Source: Pseudotabrizicola sediminis
Lineage (GTDB): Bacteria > Pseudomonadota > Alphaproteobacteria > Rhodobacterales > Rhodobacteraceae
Length of the DNA stretch: 64,000 nt
Assembly (NCBI RefSeq): GCF_004745575.1
Contig: NZ_RPEM01000006.1
Span: 30,471 to 94,470, forward strand
Direction: 5' to 3'
The notes beneath the pieces were generated by a model. The model was not told where the DNA came from and did not search any database. It worked only from the letters and a program-made list of their open reading frames with translations. The position numbers were made by a program, and so were the translations under genes. How positions within the stretch are numbered: position 1 is the first letter of the stretch; every line of letters starts with the position of its first letter. Shown in pieces: positions 18,306 to 27,360 of this stretch.

Positions 18306-18938
18306 TCAGCCCGCCACCCCGTCCCCGCCATGCCGCCAGATGGCAATCAGCCCGCGCTGCGCCGCATGGTCGGGGTCTTTCTCTGCCGCGGCCGGGCCGT
18401 AGATCTGCACCACCAGCAAGGTAACGCCAGGCCGCTGTGCCAAGGCCGCATCAAACCCCATGGCGCGGTAGACGCCTTCATTGACCGACAGCACGAACAG
18501 CGCACCGGGGGCGGCCTGCGTTTCCAGCTGCGCAATCGCCTCTGGGCCGACATGACCATGAGTGAAGGTGCCCGAAGACACGATCCCGCCATAGGGGCCA
18601 TCAAACGACAGGGGGCGGGTGATATCAGCCTGCCGCAAAGTGCGGTAAAGCCCCTTGGCGCGGGCCGCGTCCAGCATCGCAGGCGACAGATCGACGGCAT
18701 CAATCTCGCCCGCGAACCCCATATCGCGCAGATGCCCGGCCAGCAGGCCAGTGCCCGCGCCAACATCCAGTACCGGCCCGGTGCCGCCATGCGCAAGAAA
18801 GGCCGCCGCAACATGGGCAGGCAGGCGGTAATCAAGGCTGTCGGCAAAACCCGTGTCATAGCTGGCGGCCCATTCGGCATAAAGCCGGGCGCAGTCTTCG
18901 GGGCCGGTCAGTGCGAAGGCGGCGTTCAGATCGATCAT
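18306..18938 (-). CDS. Class I SAM-dependent methyltransferase
   Basis: The 210 residues carry the SAM-binding motif VLDVGAGTGLLAGHL, then the acidic motif IDAVDLSPAMLDAARAKG and a later SGTFTHGHVGPEAI block, typical of UbiE/Methyltransf_11-type enzymes. The N-terminus (CARLYAEWAASYD) resembles small-molecule methyltransferases of the same group. The substrate is unknown. I chose the ATG at 18938, which has GAGGAT closely upstream; longer frames extend into the divergent promoter without support. It converges with petR, 10 bases separating the stops. Confidence 0.88.
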   Translation of the reverse strand: MIDLNAAFALTGPEDCARLYAEWAASYDTGFADSLDYRLPAHVAAAFLAHGGTGPVLDVGAGTGLLAGHLRDMGFAGEIDAVDLSPAMLDAARAKGLYRTLRQADITRPLSFDGPYGGIVSSGTFTHGHVGPEAIAQLETQAAPGALFVLSVNEGVYRAMGFDAALAQRPGVTLLVVQIYGPAAAEKDPDHAAQRGLIAIWRHGGDGVAG

Positions 18939-19013
18939 ATCCTCAGCATGGCGGGTGTGCCCGCGGCGATCAAGTGGGTTGCAGCCGCCGCCGGGCCCGC
19001 CATAGTGGCACCC

Positions 19014-19847
19014 ATGAACACGCTGCTTTCCCTTGGGCACGGCTACAGCGCCGATGCGCTGGCCCGCCTGCTGATCCCGCAAGGGTGGACCGTTATCGGC
19101 ACCACCCGGAACCCCGACAAGGCCGCACGGATGCTGGCGTGTGGCATCACACCGCTGCTGTGGCCCGGCGACCTTGCCCCGGCGCTGGCGCTGGCGACCC
19201 ATATCCTCGCTTCCGCCGCCCCCGATGCGGCGGGCGACCCGTTCCTTCAGGCCTGGCCGTGCATCGCTGACGCAAGGCCGGGGTGGGTCGGCTATCTTTC
19301 GACCACCGGAGTCTATGGCGACCATCAAGGCGGCTGGGTGGACGAGGCCACACCGCTGACCCCGATCAGCCCACGCGGCACCCAGCGGGTTCTGGCCGAA
19401 GAGCAATGGCAGGGCACCGGCCTGCCGGTGCATATCTTCCGGCTGGCGGGCATCTACGGCCCCGGTCGCGGCCCGTTCGAAAAGGTACGCGATGGCTCTG
19501 CGCGGCGGATCATCAAGCCGGGGCAGTTCTTCAGCCGCACCCATGTGGACGATATCGCGCAGGTGCTGGCGGCCTCCATCGCCCGCCCGAATCCCGGGGC
19601 GGCCTATAACGTCTGCGACGATGAACCCGCCCCGCCCGAAGATGTGCTGGCCCACGCCGCCGCCCTGCTTGGCCTGCCCGAACCGCCTGCCGTGCCCTTT
19701 GATCAGGCCGACATGACCCCGATGGCGCGCAGCTTCTATTCCGAATCGAAACGCGTGCAAAACGGACGGATCAAGGACGAGCTTGGCGTGCAGCTGTTGT
19801 ATCCCACCTACCGCGAGGGGCTGGCGGCGCTTCTGACCACCGACTGA
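19014..19847 (+). CDS. NAD(P)-dependent epimerase/YeeZ-like SDR protein
   Basis: The 277 residues form an atypical extended SDR. The Rossmann start is LLSLGHGYSADALARLLIPQG (GxGxxA-like). The middle has YLSTTGVYGDHQGGWVDE, where an STTGVYG block stands for the catalytic region, and RLAGIYGPGRGPFEKV. The C-terminal half resembles NAD-dependent epimerases (SRTHVDDIAQVL, YNVCDDEP). The YxxxK motif is not obvious, so catalysis is uncertain. It is divergent from the methyltransferase across 75 bases. The ATG at 19014 is chosen because the Rossmann strand follows directly. Confidence 0.85.
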   Translation: MNTLLSLGHGYSADALARLLIPQGWTVIGTTRNPDKAARMLACGITPLLWPGDLAPALALATHILASAAPDAAGDPFLQAWPCIADARPGWVGYLSTTGVYGDHQGGWVDEATPLTPISPRGTQRVLAEEQWQGTGLPVHIFRLAGIYGPGRGPFEKVRDGSARRIIKPGQFFSRTHVDDIAQVLAASIARPNPGAAYNVCDDEPAPPEDVLAHAAALLGLPEPPAVPFDQADMTPMARSFYSESKRVQNGRIKDELGVQLLYPTYREGLAALLTTD

Positions 19848-19900
19848 AGCACCGCCGATTGTGCTTGCGCCCGGCGGGGTACGCCTTATCTTTAACAATA

Positions 19901-19995
19901 CCTCGGGGTGCCGGGCGGGTTTTCCGTCGGGCTGAGATGCGCAAGCGGACCCGTTGAACCTGAACCGGATCATACCGGCGGAGGGAAGGTGCGAA
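19901..19995 (+). ncRNA. TPP riboswitch (THI element) upstream of thiBPQ
   Basis: The conserved thi-box elements are in order: CTCGGGGTGCC (P1/P2 side), GCTGAGATGCGCAAGC with the CUGAGA core at 19932-19937, then ACCCGTTGAACCTGAACC and GGATCATACCGGCGGAGGGA. The element ends about 45 bases before the thiB ATG. In Gram-negative bacteria TPP binding to such leaders usually blocks translation initiation, so thiamine uptake should be shut off when TPP is abundant. Confidence 0.95.
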
Positions 19996-20041
19996 GGATG
20001 ACCTCCAAGCCCGACCTGTTCCGTCGCATTTGGAGGAAGAC

Positions 20042-21025
20042 ATGCGAACTTCGATCCTTGCGGCTGGCCTTTCCTGCATCGCCTTTGCGGCGCATGCACA
20101 AACGCCTGTCCTGACTGTTTATGCGGGCGATTACTTCACCTCGGAATGGGGGCCGGGACCGGCCATCGAATCGGGGTTTGAGGCGTTTTGCGGCTGCGAC
20201 CTGCAGTTTTCCACCGGCGATCTGCTGCCCCGGCTGATGCTTGAAGGTGCGCGGACGCAGGCCGATGTGGTGATCGGGCTGAGCACCGATGTGCTGGCGC
20301 GCGCGCGTGAGGCCGGGTTGTTTGCCCCGCACGGGCAGGATCTGGCGGCGCTGACCCTGCCGGTGGACTGGCCGGATGACACCTTTGTGCCGTTCAACTG
20401 GGGCCATACGGCTTTTATCTACGACACCACCCGCATGGCCGAGCCGCCCGCGACGTTGGATGCGATGCGCAGCCTGCCGGACGATGTCACAGTGGTCATT
20501 CAAGACCCCCGCACCTCGATCTCCGGGCTGGCTTTGGTGCTTTGGGTCAAGGCGGTGTATGGCGATCAGGCGGGCGCGTTCTGGGCCGATCTGGCCCCGC
20601 ATATCCTGACCGTGACCAAGGACTGGTCCGAAAGCTATGGCCTGTTCACCAGCGGCGAGGCGGACATGGTACTGAGCTACACCACATCCCCCGCCTATCA
20701 CATCATGGCCGAGGAGGATCTGACCAAACAGGCGGCGATCTTCCCCGAGGGGCATTACTTCATGGCCGAAACCGTGGGCAAAATCGCGGCAACCGATCAG
20801 CCCGAGCTGGCTGACATGTTCATGGCATGGGTGCTGACGCCAGAGTTTCAGAAGGTGATTCCGGCGGCCAACTGGTCCTTGCCCGCAGCATTGCCGCAGG
20901 CTGACTGGCCCGCAGGCTGGTCTGACCTGCCGCTGCCGGAAAAGGTGCTGTTCCTGACGGAAACGCAAGCCGAAGCCCTGCGGGTGGAGGCGGTTGAGGA
21001 ATGGCGCGCCGCGCTGTCGCAGTAA
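20042..21025 (+). CDS. thiB: ThiB, thiamine/TPP ABC transporter substrate-binding protein
   Basis: The 327 residues start with a signal peptide (about 1-20, ending AAHAQ) and continue as a periplasmic iron/thiamine-type binding protein: LTVYAGDYFTSEWGPGP, a conserved FCGCDLQF and VLSYTTSPAYH. ThiB delivers thiamine, TMP or TPP to the ThiPQ transporter. GGAGG precedes the ATG. It is the first gene after the TPP riboswitch, and its end overlaps thiP by 25 bases, so the operon is tightly coupled. Confidence 0.95.
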   Translation: MRTSILAAGLSCIAFAAHAQTPVLTVYAGDYFTSEWGPGPAIESGFEAFCGCDLQFSTGDLLPRLMLEGARTQADVVIGLSTDVLARAREAGLFAPHGQDLAALTLPVDWPDDTFVPFNWGHTAFIYDTTRMAEPPATLDAMRSLPDDVTVVIQDPRTSISGLALVLWVKAVYGDQAGAFWADLAPHILTVTKDWSESYGLFTSGEADMVLSYTTSPAYHIMAEEDLTKQAAIFPEGHYFMAETVGKIAATDQPELADMFMAWVLTPEFQKVIPAANWSLPAALPQADWPAGWSDLPLPEKVLFLTETQAEALRVEAVEEWRAALSQ

Positions 21026-22551
21026 TCGCCATCAGCGTCGCGGCTTTTGTCGCGGCGCTGGTGCTGCTGCCGCTGGCCGCGGTCCTGTGGCGCGCGGGCG
21101 TGTGGCCTGCGCTGGCCCCGGGCGACGGTCAGGCGCTGTGGTTCACGCTGTGGCAGGCGCTGGTGTCGGCGTCCTTGTCCTGCCTGCTGGCGGTGCCGGT
21201 GGCCCGCGCACTGGCGCGGCGGCGGTTCTTTGGCCGTGGCGCGCTGATCACGTTGATGGGCGCGCCGTTTCTGCTGCCGACCATTGTGGCGGTGATGGGG
21301 CTGATCGCGGTGTTTGGCCGGTCAGGTCTGGTCAATCAGGGGCTTGGGGCCATAGGTCTGGCCCCGCTGTCGGTCTACGGCGCGCAGGGGGTGATTCTGG
21401 CGCATGTGTTCCTGAACCTGCCGCTGGCGGTGCGGATGATTCTGCAGGGCTGGCAGACGATCCCGGCCGAGCGGTTCCGGCTTGCGGGATCGCTTGGCTT
21501 TGCCCCTGCACAGGTGGCGCGGCATCTGGAATGGCCGATGCTTCGGTCGGTCGTCCCGGGGGCCTTTGCGGTGATCTTCGTGATCTGCCTGACCAGCTTT
21601 GCCGTGGCGTTGACACTGGGCGGCGGTCCAAGGGCGACCACGGTAGAGCTTGCGATCTATCAGGCGGTGCGATTCGATTTTGATCTGGGCCGGGCAGCGA
21701 TGCTGGCAGGTGTGCAGTTTGCGCTTTGTGCGCTGGTGGCAGTGCTGATCTGGCGCGCGGTGTCAACGCCGGGTTTCGGCGCGGGGCTGGGCCGCGCGCC
21801 AGTGCTGCAGGTGCGCGGCTTGTGGCATGGGCTGGCGGATGCGCTGGCGATTGGCGGTGCGGCGCTGTTTGTGCTGGTGCCCCTGGCGGCTATCGGGCTG
21901 CGCGGGGTGCCGGGCCTGGCAGAGCTGCCTGATGCGGTGTGGCAGGGTGCCGCGCGGTCGGTGGTGGTGGCGCTGGCGTCAACCGCGCTGACGGTTCCGG
22001 CGGCGCTGGTGCTGGCGCTGCGGGTAGCGCGTGGCGGGCGTGGTGCGGGCCTGATGGATGCGGTGGCACTGTTGCCGCTGGCCAGTTCGGGGCTGGTGTT
22101 GGGAACCGGGTTGTTCCTGATGGTGCAGCCCTTCGCCGCGCCGTCGACCCTTGCTCTGCCGGTCACTGTGGCGGTGAATGTCGCGCTGTCACTGCCCTTT
22201 GTCTACCGGCTGCTGCTGCCAGAGGCGCGGGTTCTGCTGTCTGATTACGGGCGGCTGTCGGCCAGTCTGGGCCTGCGGGGCCTTGCGTGGTTGCGGTTGG
22301 TGGCCCTGCCCCGGCTGGCGCGGCCGCTGGGGTTTGGCGCGGGGTTGTCGGCGGCCTTGTCGATGGGCGATCTGGGGGTCATTGCGCTGTTTGCGTCTGA
22401 CCAGACCGCGACGCTGCCGCTGGTGGTGCAGCGGTTGATGTCGGCCTACCGCATTGAAACGGCGGCGGGGGCGGCGCTGATTCTGGTGGGGCTCAGCTTC
22501 GGGCTGTTCTGGGCATTTGATGCATGGGGGCGGCGCTATGCTGCAGTTTGA
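21001..22551 (+). CDS. thiP: ThiP, thiamine ABC transporter permease
   Basis: The 516 residues form about twelve transmembrane helices in two fused permease halves. Each carries an EAA-type loop: ERFRLAGSLGFAPAQVARHLEWPML near 160 (split across two strips) and YGRLSASLGLRGLAWLRLVALPRL near 430. A fused two-domain permease is typical of ThiP and the Fe3+ transporters. Together with ThiB and ThiQ it imports thiamine or its phosphates across the inner membrane. The start lies inside the thiB end and the last bases overlap thiQ. Confidence 0.95.
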   Translation: MARRAVAVIAISVAAFVAALVLLPLAAVLWRAGVWPALAPGDGQALWFTLWQALVSASLSCLLAVPVARALARRRFFGRGALITLMGAPFLLPTIVAVMGLIAVFGRSGLVNQGLGAIGLAPLSVYGAQGVILAHVFLNLPLAVRMILQGWQTIPAERFRLAGSLGFAPAQVARHLEWPMLRSVVPGAFAVIFVICLTSFAVALTLGGGPRATTVELAIYQAVRFDFDLGRAAMLAGVQFALCALVAVLIWRAVSTPGFGAGLGRAPVLQVRGLWHGLADALAIGGAALFVLVPLAAIGLRGVPGLAELPDAVWQGAARSVVVALASTALTVPAALVLALRVARGGRGAGLMDAVALLPLASSGLVLGTGLFLMVQPFAAPSTLALPVTVAVNVALSLPFVYRLLLPEARVLLSDYGRLSASLGLRGLAWLRLVALPRLARPLGFGAGLSAALSMGDLGVIALFASDQTATLPLVVQRLMSAYRIETAAGAALILVGLSFGLFWAFDAWGRRYAAV

Positions 22552-23230
22552 CAGGGTGATGCTGGTGGTTGACGGCTTCCGGCTGCAGGCCGACTGGTCC
22601 GTGCCTGCAGGCGCGCGGGTGGCGGTGATCGGGCCGTCGGGCGCGGGCAAATCGACTCTGCTGTCGGCGGTGGCGGGGTTTCTTGCGCCGCACTCGGGGC
22701 GTGTGCTGTGGCAAGGCACCGATCTGGGGCCGCTGGACCCCGGCGCGCGCCCAGTGACGATCCTGTTTCAGGACCAGAACCTGTTTCCGCATCTGACCCT
22801 GACGCAGAACCTCGGGCTGGGTCTGCGCCCCGATCTGCGGCTGAGCGTGGATCAGACGGCACAGGTCGCGCAGGTGCTGGACCGGGTCGGGCTGTCGGGG
22901 ATGGGCACGCGCAAGCCCGCGCAGCTGTCGGGCGGGCAGATCGGACGGGCCTCGCTCGCGCGGGCCCTCTTGCGCGCGCGGCCTGTGCTGCTGCTGGACG
23001 AACCCTTTGCTGCCCTTGGCCCGGCGCTGAAAGCCGAAATGCTGGCGCTGGTGGCAGAGGTGGCGGCCGAGACCGGGGCGCTGGTGATGATGGTCACGCA
23101 TGACCCCAAGGATGCGCTGGCCTTTGCCGAGCTGACGGTTCTGGTCGCAGACGGGGTGGCACAGGCCCCGCGCGACACGGCGGCGCTGTTTGCCGACCCG
23201 CCCGAGGCGCTGCGCGACTATCTGGGCTGA
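22538..23230 (+). CDS. thiQ: ThiQ, thiamine ABC transporter ATPase
   Basis: This roughly 230-residue ABC ATPase shows Walker A GPSGAGKST, a Q-loop with FQDQNLFPHLT, the signature LSGGQIGRASLARAL (with IG in place of the usual RQ), Walker B VLLLDEPF and the H-loop histidine in VTHDPKDAL. It powers ThiBP. I chose the ATG at 22538, with GGGGGCGG upstream; a start at 22517 would add only seven residues. It overlaps the thiP end by 14 bases and ends just before a shared terminator. Confidence 0.95.
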   Translation: MLQFDRVMLVVDGFRLQADWSVPAGARVAVIGPSGAGKSTLLSAVAGFLAPHSGRVLWQGTDLGPLDPGARPVTILFQDQNLFPHLTLTQNLGLGLRPDLRLSVDQTAQVAQVLDRVGLSGMGTRKPAQLSGGQIGRASLARALLRARPVLLLDEPFAALGPALKAEMLALVAEVAAETGALVMMVTHDPKDALAFAELTVLVADGVAQAPRDTAALFADPPEALRDYLG

Positions 23231-23240
23231 GCGCATGAAA

Positions 23241-23262
23241 AAACCCCGCCGAAGCGGGGTTT
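23241..23262. terminator. Bidirectional terminator between thiQ and petC
   Basis: AAACCCCGC and GCGGGGTTT form a nine-base stem around CGAA, followed by TTTCTT rightward and preceded by an A run, so it works in both directions. It lies 10 bases past thiQ and 22 past the petC stop. Confidence 0.9.
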
Positions 23263-23284
23263 CTTGCTTGGTCAGACCACCAGA

Positions 23285-24136
23285 TCAGGCGATCTTCTTG
23301 CCTTTGACATTCGCCCAAAGCTTCTTGTTGGTCAGATACAGCAGTGTCGACAGCACAATCAGGAAGATCACGGCTTTGAAACCGGCTTCCTTGCGGGCCA
23401 TCATCTTCGGCTCAGCCGCCCAGACGAGGAACGAGGTCACATCCGCCGACATGTTCGACACGGTGGCCGGTGTGCCATCGGCATAGGTCACCAGATCATC
23501 GCTGAGCGGGTTGGGCATTGCGATCCAGCTGCCGGGAACGGTCGAGACACCGTTTTCATCCTTGCAACTGTCCGGCACGCCACCATTCGGGAAGGCCGAA
23601 TTGTAGTAGAACCCATCCACCCCATCTGGCGCACAGGCCGGTTCTTCTTCGGTGTAATGCGTCAGGATCGAGTAGGTATACTCGGCCCCACCAATGCCCT
23701 TGAAGAACTGGCTGATACCAGTGCCGTAGGGCCCGTTAAATCCGGCGCGGGCCTTGGTCATCAACGACAGGTCCGGCGCGCCTTCCATCCCCGACATCGG
23801 GAAATGGTCAGTCGGGACGCCGTCCCGGCTTTCGCCGGTTTCCGCGTCTGTCACCGAAAACTGGGTGGCATAGGCGCGGATCTGGTCTTCCGGCATTTCC
23901 GGCCCACCCGGATCGGACAGGCTGCGGATCGGTACGTATTGCAGACCGTGGCAGGCCGCGCAGACCTCGGTGTAAACCTGCAGGCCGCGCTGAAGCTGGT
24001 TCTGGTCGAACTTGCCGAACGGACCTTCGTGGGCGAAGGCGTAATCGGTGATTTCGGCTGCGCCACCGGCGGCCAGAGCGGCCCCTGCCGAAAGGGCAAG
24101 GGCTGCGGTGGCGGTGAGTGCGATGTTCCTGATCAT
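23285..24136 (-). CDS. petC: Cytochrome c1 of the bc1 complex
   Basis: The 283-residue protein has a signal peptide (about 1-22, ending ALAAGG), the heme c site CAACH in [15 protein letters not shown], and the axial-methionine segment [18 protein letters not shown] single C-terminal membrane anchor ([17 protein letters not shown]) follows. It passes electrons from the Rieske protein to soluble cytochrome c. I chose the ATG at 24136 with AAAGGAA upstream. A GTG at 24157 overlaps the petB stop and would place residues before the signal. It is the last gene of the petABC operon. Confidence 0.97.
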   Translation of the reverse strand: MIRNIALTATAALALSAGAALAAGGAAEITDYAFAHEGPFGKFDQNQLQRGLQVYTEVCAACHGLQYVPIRSLSDPGGPEMPEDQIRAYATQFSVTDAETGESRDGVPTDHFPMSGMEGAPDLSLMTKARAGFNGPYGTGISQFFKGIGGAEYTYSILTHYTEEEPACAPDGVDGFYYNSAFPNGGVPDSCKDENGVSTVPGSWIAMPNPLSDDLVTYADGTPATVSNMSADVTSFLVWAAEPKMMARKEAGFKAVIFLIVLSTLLYLTNKKLWANVKGKKIA

Positions 24137-24153
24137 GTCAGTCAGTTCCTTTC

Positions 24154-25491
24154 TCACTCAGCCGGTTGCATCGCTGCCGAAGCAGAGGGCGTGGCGTAGT
24201 GGGCATTGAAGTCTTCTTCGATGGTCGCAGGCTGTGGCAGCGGCTTTTCAATCACACCCAGCAGCGGCAGGATGATCAGGAAATAGGCGAACCAATAAGC
24301 CGAAGCGATCAGCGAAATCGTGGCATAGGGTTCTTCTGCGGGCATTGCACCAACCCACATCAGCACCATGAAATCCACGACAAGCAGCGCGAACCACCAT
24401 TTGAACATCGGGCGATACCGGCCCGAGCGCACCGAGGACGTGTCCAGCCATGGGGCCAGCGCCATCACCGCGATGGCACCGAACATGGCCAGCACCCCGA
24501 AGAACTTGGCGTCGACGATGCCGAAGGTAACCCATTCGGCCGCAATCACCACCCAGACGTCACCGGTAAAGGCGCGCAGAATGGCGTAGAACGGCAGGAA
24601 GTACCATTCCGGCACGATGTGCGCAGGCGTCGACAGCGGGTTCGCTTCCAGATAATTGTCCGGGTGGCCCAGATAGTTCGGCATGAAGCCGACAATCGCG
24701 AAGAACACCGCAAGGATCACCGCCAGAGCGAACAGATCCTTCATCACGAAATACGGCCAGAACGGCAGCGTATCACGCTCGGCCTCTTCTTTCGACCCGC
24801 GGCGCACTTCGACCCCGGTCGGGTTGTTGTTGCCCGTGGTGTGGAAGGCCCAGATATGCACGGCAACCAATGCCGCAATCACGAAGGGCAGCAGGTAGTG
24901 CAGCGAGAAGAAACGGTTCAGCGTGGCATTGTCGACCGCAGGTCCGCCCAGCAACCAGGTCTGGATCGGCTCGCCGATGCCAGGAATCGCGCCGAACAGG
25001 CCGGTGATCACGGTGGCGCCCCAGAACGACATCTGACCCCATGGCAGAACATAGCCCATGAAGGCAGTGGCCATCATTGCAAGATAGATCAGCATGCCGA
25101 TGATCCACGTCACCTCACGCGGGGCCTTGTAAGACCCGTAATACAGACCGCGGAAGATATGCAGGTACACGGCAATGAAGAACAGTGATGCGCCGTTCTG
25201 GTGCAGATAGCGCAGCATGTGCCCGCCATTCACGTTGCGCATGATGTGTTCCACGCTTGCAAAGGCATGGTCGACATGCGGCGTGTAATGCATGACCAGC
25301 ACGATGCCGGTCACAATCTGCAGCGCAAGGCAGAACGTCAGGACGATGCCCCAGATCCACATCCAGTTCAGGTTCTTGGGTGTGGGCAGCATCAGTGTGT
25401 CGTACATAAGCCCGACGATGGGAAGGCGCTTGTGCAGCCACTTCTCTCCACCTGTCTTGGGCTCATAGTGGTCGTGCGGAATTCCGGCCAT
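24154..25491 (-). CDS. petB: Cytochrome b of the bc1 complex
   Basis: The 445-residue, eight-helix membrane protein has the conserved heme-ligand histidines in [37 protein letters not shown] and [17 protein letters not shown]. The Qo-site PEWY motif is in [15 protein letters not shown]. It forms the quinol-oxidising and quinone-reducing core of complex III. It sits between petA and petC in the standard order, 12 bases after petA. The length is typical of alphaproteobacteria. Confidence 0.98.
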   Translation of the reverse strand: MAGIPHDHYEPKTGGEKWLHKRLPIVGLMYDTLMLPTPKNLNWMWIWGIVLTFCLALQIVTGIVLVMHYTPHVDHAFASVEHIMRNVNGGHMLRYLHQNGASLFFIAVYLHIFRGLYYGSYKAPREVTWIIGMLIYLAMMATAFMGYVLPWGQMSFWGATVITGLFGAIPGIGEPIQTWLLGGPAVDNATLNRFFSLHYLLPFVIAALVAVHIWAFHTTGNNNPTGVEVRRGSKEEAERDTLPFWPYFVMKDLFALAVILAVFFAIVGFMPNYLGHPDNYLEANPLSTPAHIVPEWYFLPFYAILRAFTGDVWVVIAAEWVTFGIVDAKFFGVLAMFGAIAVMALAPWLDTSSVRSGRYRPMFKWWFALLVVDFMVLMWVGAMPAEEPYATISLIASAYWFAYFLIILPLLGVIEKPLPQPATIEEDFNAHYATPSASAAMQPAE

Positions 25492-25503
25492 GTGTTTTTG
25501 TCC

Positions 25504-26064
25504 TTATCCGAGCTTGATCGTGGCGTCGTCCACGAAGGACGCGAGCGGGATGTCGAGATTGCGGGGCGCGGGGCCTTTGCGGATACGGCCCGCTTCGTCA
25601 TAATGCGACCCGTGGCAGGGGCAGAACCAGCCGCCGAATTCACCGGCACCATCGCCGATCGGCACGCAGCCCAGATGGGTGCAGACGCCGATCATCACCA
25701 GCCACTCGCCGGCATCGTCGAGCGTGCGATTCGCGTCCGACGCATCGGTGCCGGCCTTGTTGGGGTTGCCCGAGGTCTGATCCGGCAGGTCGGACAGCGC
25801 GGTGGCGCGGGCAGCCTCGATCTCGGCTTCGGTGCGGCGGCGGATAAACACTGGTTTGCCCAGGAACTTCACCGTCAGCTGGGTGCCGGGGTCGACGCTG
25901 GTGATGTCGATGAAGATCGAGGACAGGGCCTGAACATCGGCCGAGGGGTTCATCTGGTTCACAAGCGGCCAGACGGCGGCCCCGGCGGCCACAGCCCCGG
26001 CCCCGGCGGTTGCGTAATACAGGAAATCCCTGCGGGTGCCTGCGTGGTCTTCTGCGTGGGACAC
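25504..26064 (-). CDS. petA: Rieske iron-sulfur protein of the bc1 complex
   Basis: The 186-residue protein has an N-terminal twin-arginine anchor ([20 protein letters not shown]). The two Rieske cluster motifs are CTHLGC and CPCHGSHY, which ligate the 2Fe-2S cluster with two Cys and two His. It accepts electrons from quinol at the Qo site and moves to cytochrome c1. Translation starts at a GTG, with AGGGAGA upstream. It is the first gene of petABC, and its leader holds a perfect eight-base hairpin (26084-26102). Confidence 0.97.
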   Translation of the reverse strand: MSHAEDHAGTRRDFLYYATAGAGAVAAGAAVWPLVNQMNPSADVQALSSIFIDITSVDPGTQLTVKFLGKPVFIRRRTEAEIEAARATALSDLPDQTSGNPNKAGTDASDANRTLDDAGEWLVMIGVCTHLGCVPIGDGAGEFGGWFCPCHGSHYDEAGRIRKGPAPRNLDIPLASFVDDATIKLG

Positions 26065-26083
26065 GAGATATTCTCCCTTTCAA

Positions 26084-26102
26084 GGCCACAGGGTCTGTGG
26101 CC
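26084..26102 (-). promoter_or_regulatory. Leader hairpin upstream of petA
   Basis: GGCCACAG and CTGTGGCC flank three bases, forming a perfect stem that ends about 20 bases before the petA GTG and just upstream of its Shine-Dalgarno. It could stabilise the mRNA or modulate translation. No factor can be named from the sequence. Confidence 0.45.
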
Positions 26103-26374
26103 CATAAAGATTTCGGGGCGGTGGTCTCCCACAACCCTGCCAACCGGTTTATTAGCCAAGGCACGCCCCCGCGTCCAGCGGACAATAGAGCGCATGTGAT
26201 ACGGTTTGACCCGTTATTTCACTGCCTGTGGCTGATAAGGCGCGGCTGTCATGTGCTAAGGATGCCGTGTCGTGCACAGGATTCAACCCCCTGCGACAAC
26301 ACGAAGCGCCGAACGGGTGCGGGCGACCAAGGATCTGGCCTGCCAGCGCACCGGTTCCTGGCCCTGACCGCGGG
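26103..26374. other. Intergenic region upstream of petABC
   Basis: No gene is supported here. The region must contain the petABC promoter on the minus strand. I could not place a convincing -35/-10 pair, and I saw no FnrL-type TTGAT-N4-ATCAA site. Confidence 0.5.
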
Positions 26375-26980
26375 TCAGCCCGGTGGCCGTGTGGCCTGCA
26401 TCGACGGGCGGGCGGCGAAGCCGGCCTCCCAGGCGGCCAGCAGCGGGTGATTCATCCGCCAGTGCCGGTCGGCATGGCGGAAATCCAGATACCCCAGCGC
26501 GCAGGCGGTGGCGATCTGGCCCATGTCCAGCTTGCCGTTCAGATGGCCGGTCCAGCGGCTTTCCAGCGCATCAAGCGCACGGCTGATCTTGCCCCATTGC
26601 CCCTCGACCCAGGGGTCAAAGCGTTTGTCTTCCGGGCGGATGCGCTGTTCATAGACCATCAGCAGGGCGGCATCTAGAATGCCATCTGCGGTGGCTTCCA
26701 TGGTCAGGGTATCCCACAAAAGCGGTGCCGCAGGGTACAGGTCTGCCCCGGCCTCTGCGTTCAGAAACTGGCAGATCACCCGGCTGTCATAAAGCGTGGG
26801 GCCGTTGTCCCGCTGCAGCGCGGGGATCTTGCCCAGCGGGTTTTGCTCCACCACCCCGGCATCGGGGGCGACGGGCGTGCCGGATGCCGTCACCATCTCT
26901 ATGTCGGTCAGGCCGGTTTCGGCCATCAGCACCAGAATCTTGCGGACATAAGGCGAGGTGGGGGAGTGATACAGCTTCAT
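26375..26980 (-). CDS. Glutathione S-transferase family protein
   Basis: This 201-residue GST has a thioredoxin-like N-terminal domain (MKLYHSPTSPYVRKILVLM, with the likely active-site Ser/Thr near residues 7-9) and the cis-Pro region NPLGKIPALQ. The E/DSR motif of the glutathione site is YDSRVICQFL. An all-helical C-terminal domain follows. The substrate is unknown. The ATG overlaps the stop of the upstream small membrane-protein gene (ATGA, 26977-26980), so the pair is likely co-expressed. Confidence 0.92.
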   Translation of the reverse strand: MKLYHSPTSPYVRKILVLMAETGLTDIEMVTASGTPVAPDAGVVEQNPLGKIPALQRDNGPTLYDSRVICQFLNAEAGADLYPAAPLLWDTLTMEATADGILDAALLMVYEQRIRPEDKRFDPWVEGQWGKISRALDALESRWTGHLNGKLDMGQIATACALGYLDFRHADRHWRMNHPLLAAWEAGFAARPSMQATRPPG

Positions 26981-27273
26981 TCGATTTCCCGCAGGCGCAG
27001 GCGGGCAATGGCCCCCGCGTCGATTTCATAGGTCTTGCCGCCCATCTGAAAGGTGCGGCGCAGGCGGAACGTGGTGTTGCGCTGGCCTGCCGCACCGCGC
27101 GGGCGGTGCGAGGCCAGGCCCTCGTCCAGATCATCCAGCGCCTCTTCGGCCCGCTGGTCGGTGCGCCCGACCTGCCCATGCCGCCGGATCAGGCGTTGGG
27201 CGACATAGCCAAGGGCCGCAACCGCGCCAAGGCGCAGGGCAAGGGGCAACAGCGGGGCAAGCGGCAGCGGCAT
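26977..27273 (-). CDS. Small hypothetical membrane-anchored protein
   Basis: The protein of about 98 residues has one N-terminal hydrophobic segment (LPLAPLLPLALRLGAVAALGYVA in two parts, about residues 2-24). A polar, charged tail follows, with a DDLDEGLASHRPRGAAG linker and a short beta-like C-terminal unit (FQMGGKTYEIDAGAIARLRLREIE in two parts). It is not recognised. GGAGG lies five bases before the ATG at 27273 and only two before an ATG at 27276, so the former is preferred. It is translationally coupled to the GST gene. Confidence 0.75.
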   Translation of the reverse strand: MPLPLAPLLPLALRLGAVAALGYVAQRLIRRHGQVGRTDQRAEEALDDLDEGLASHRPRGAAGQRNTTFRLRRTFQMGGKTYEIDAGAIARLRLREIE

Positions 27274-27360
27274 CATGACCTCCGGTCGGTTTGGGCGAGT
27301 CTAGGCGGCGGGCGCACGACTGTCCATCCACGCCATGCCGCACGGTGCGGTTCACCGGCG

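Noticed and set aside
26103-26374. Possible small RNA or FnrL site upstream of petABC
   Set aside because: I found no TTGAT-N4-ATCAA match and no SRP, 6S or tmRNA signature; only GC-rich words remain.
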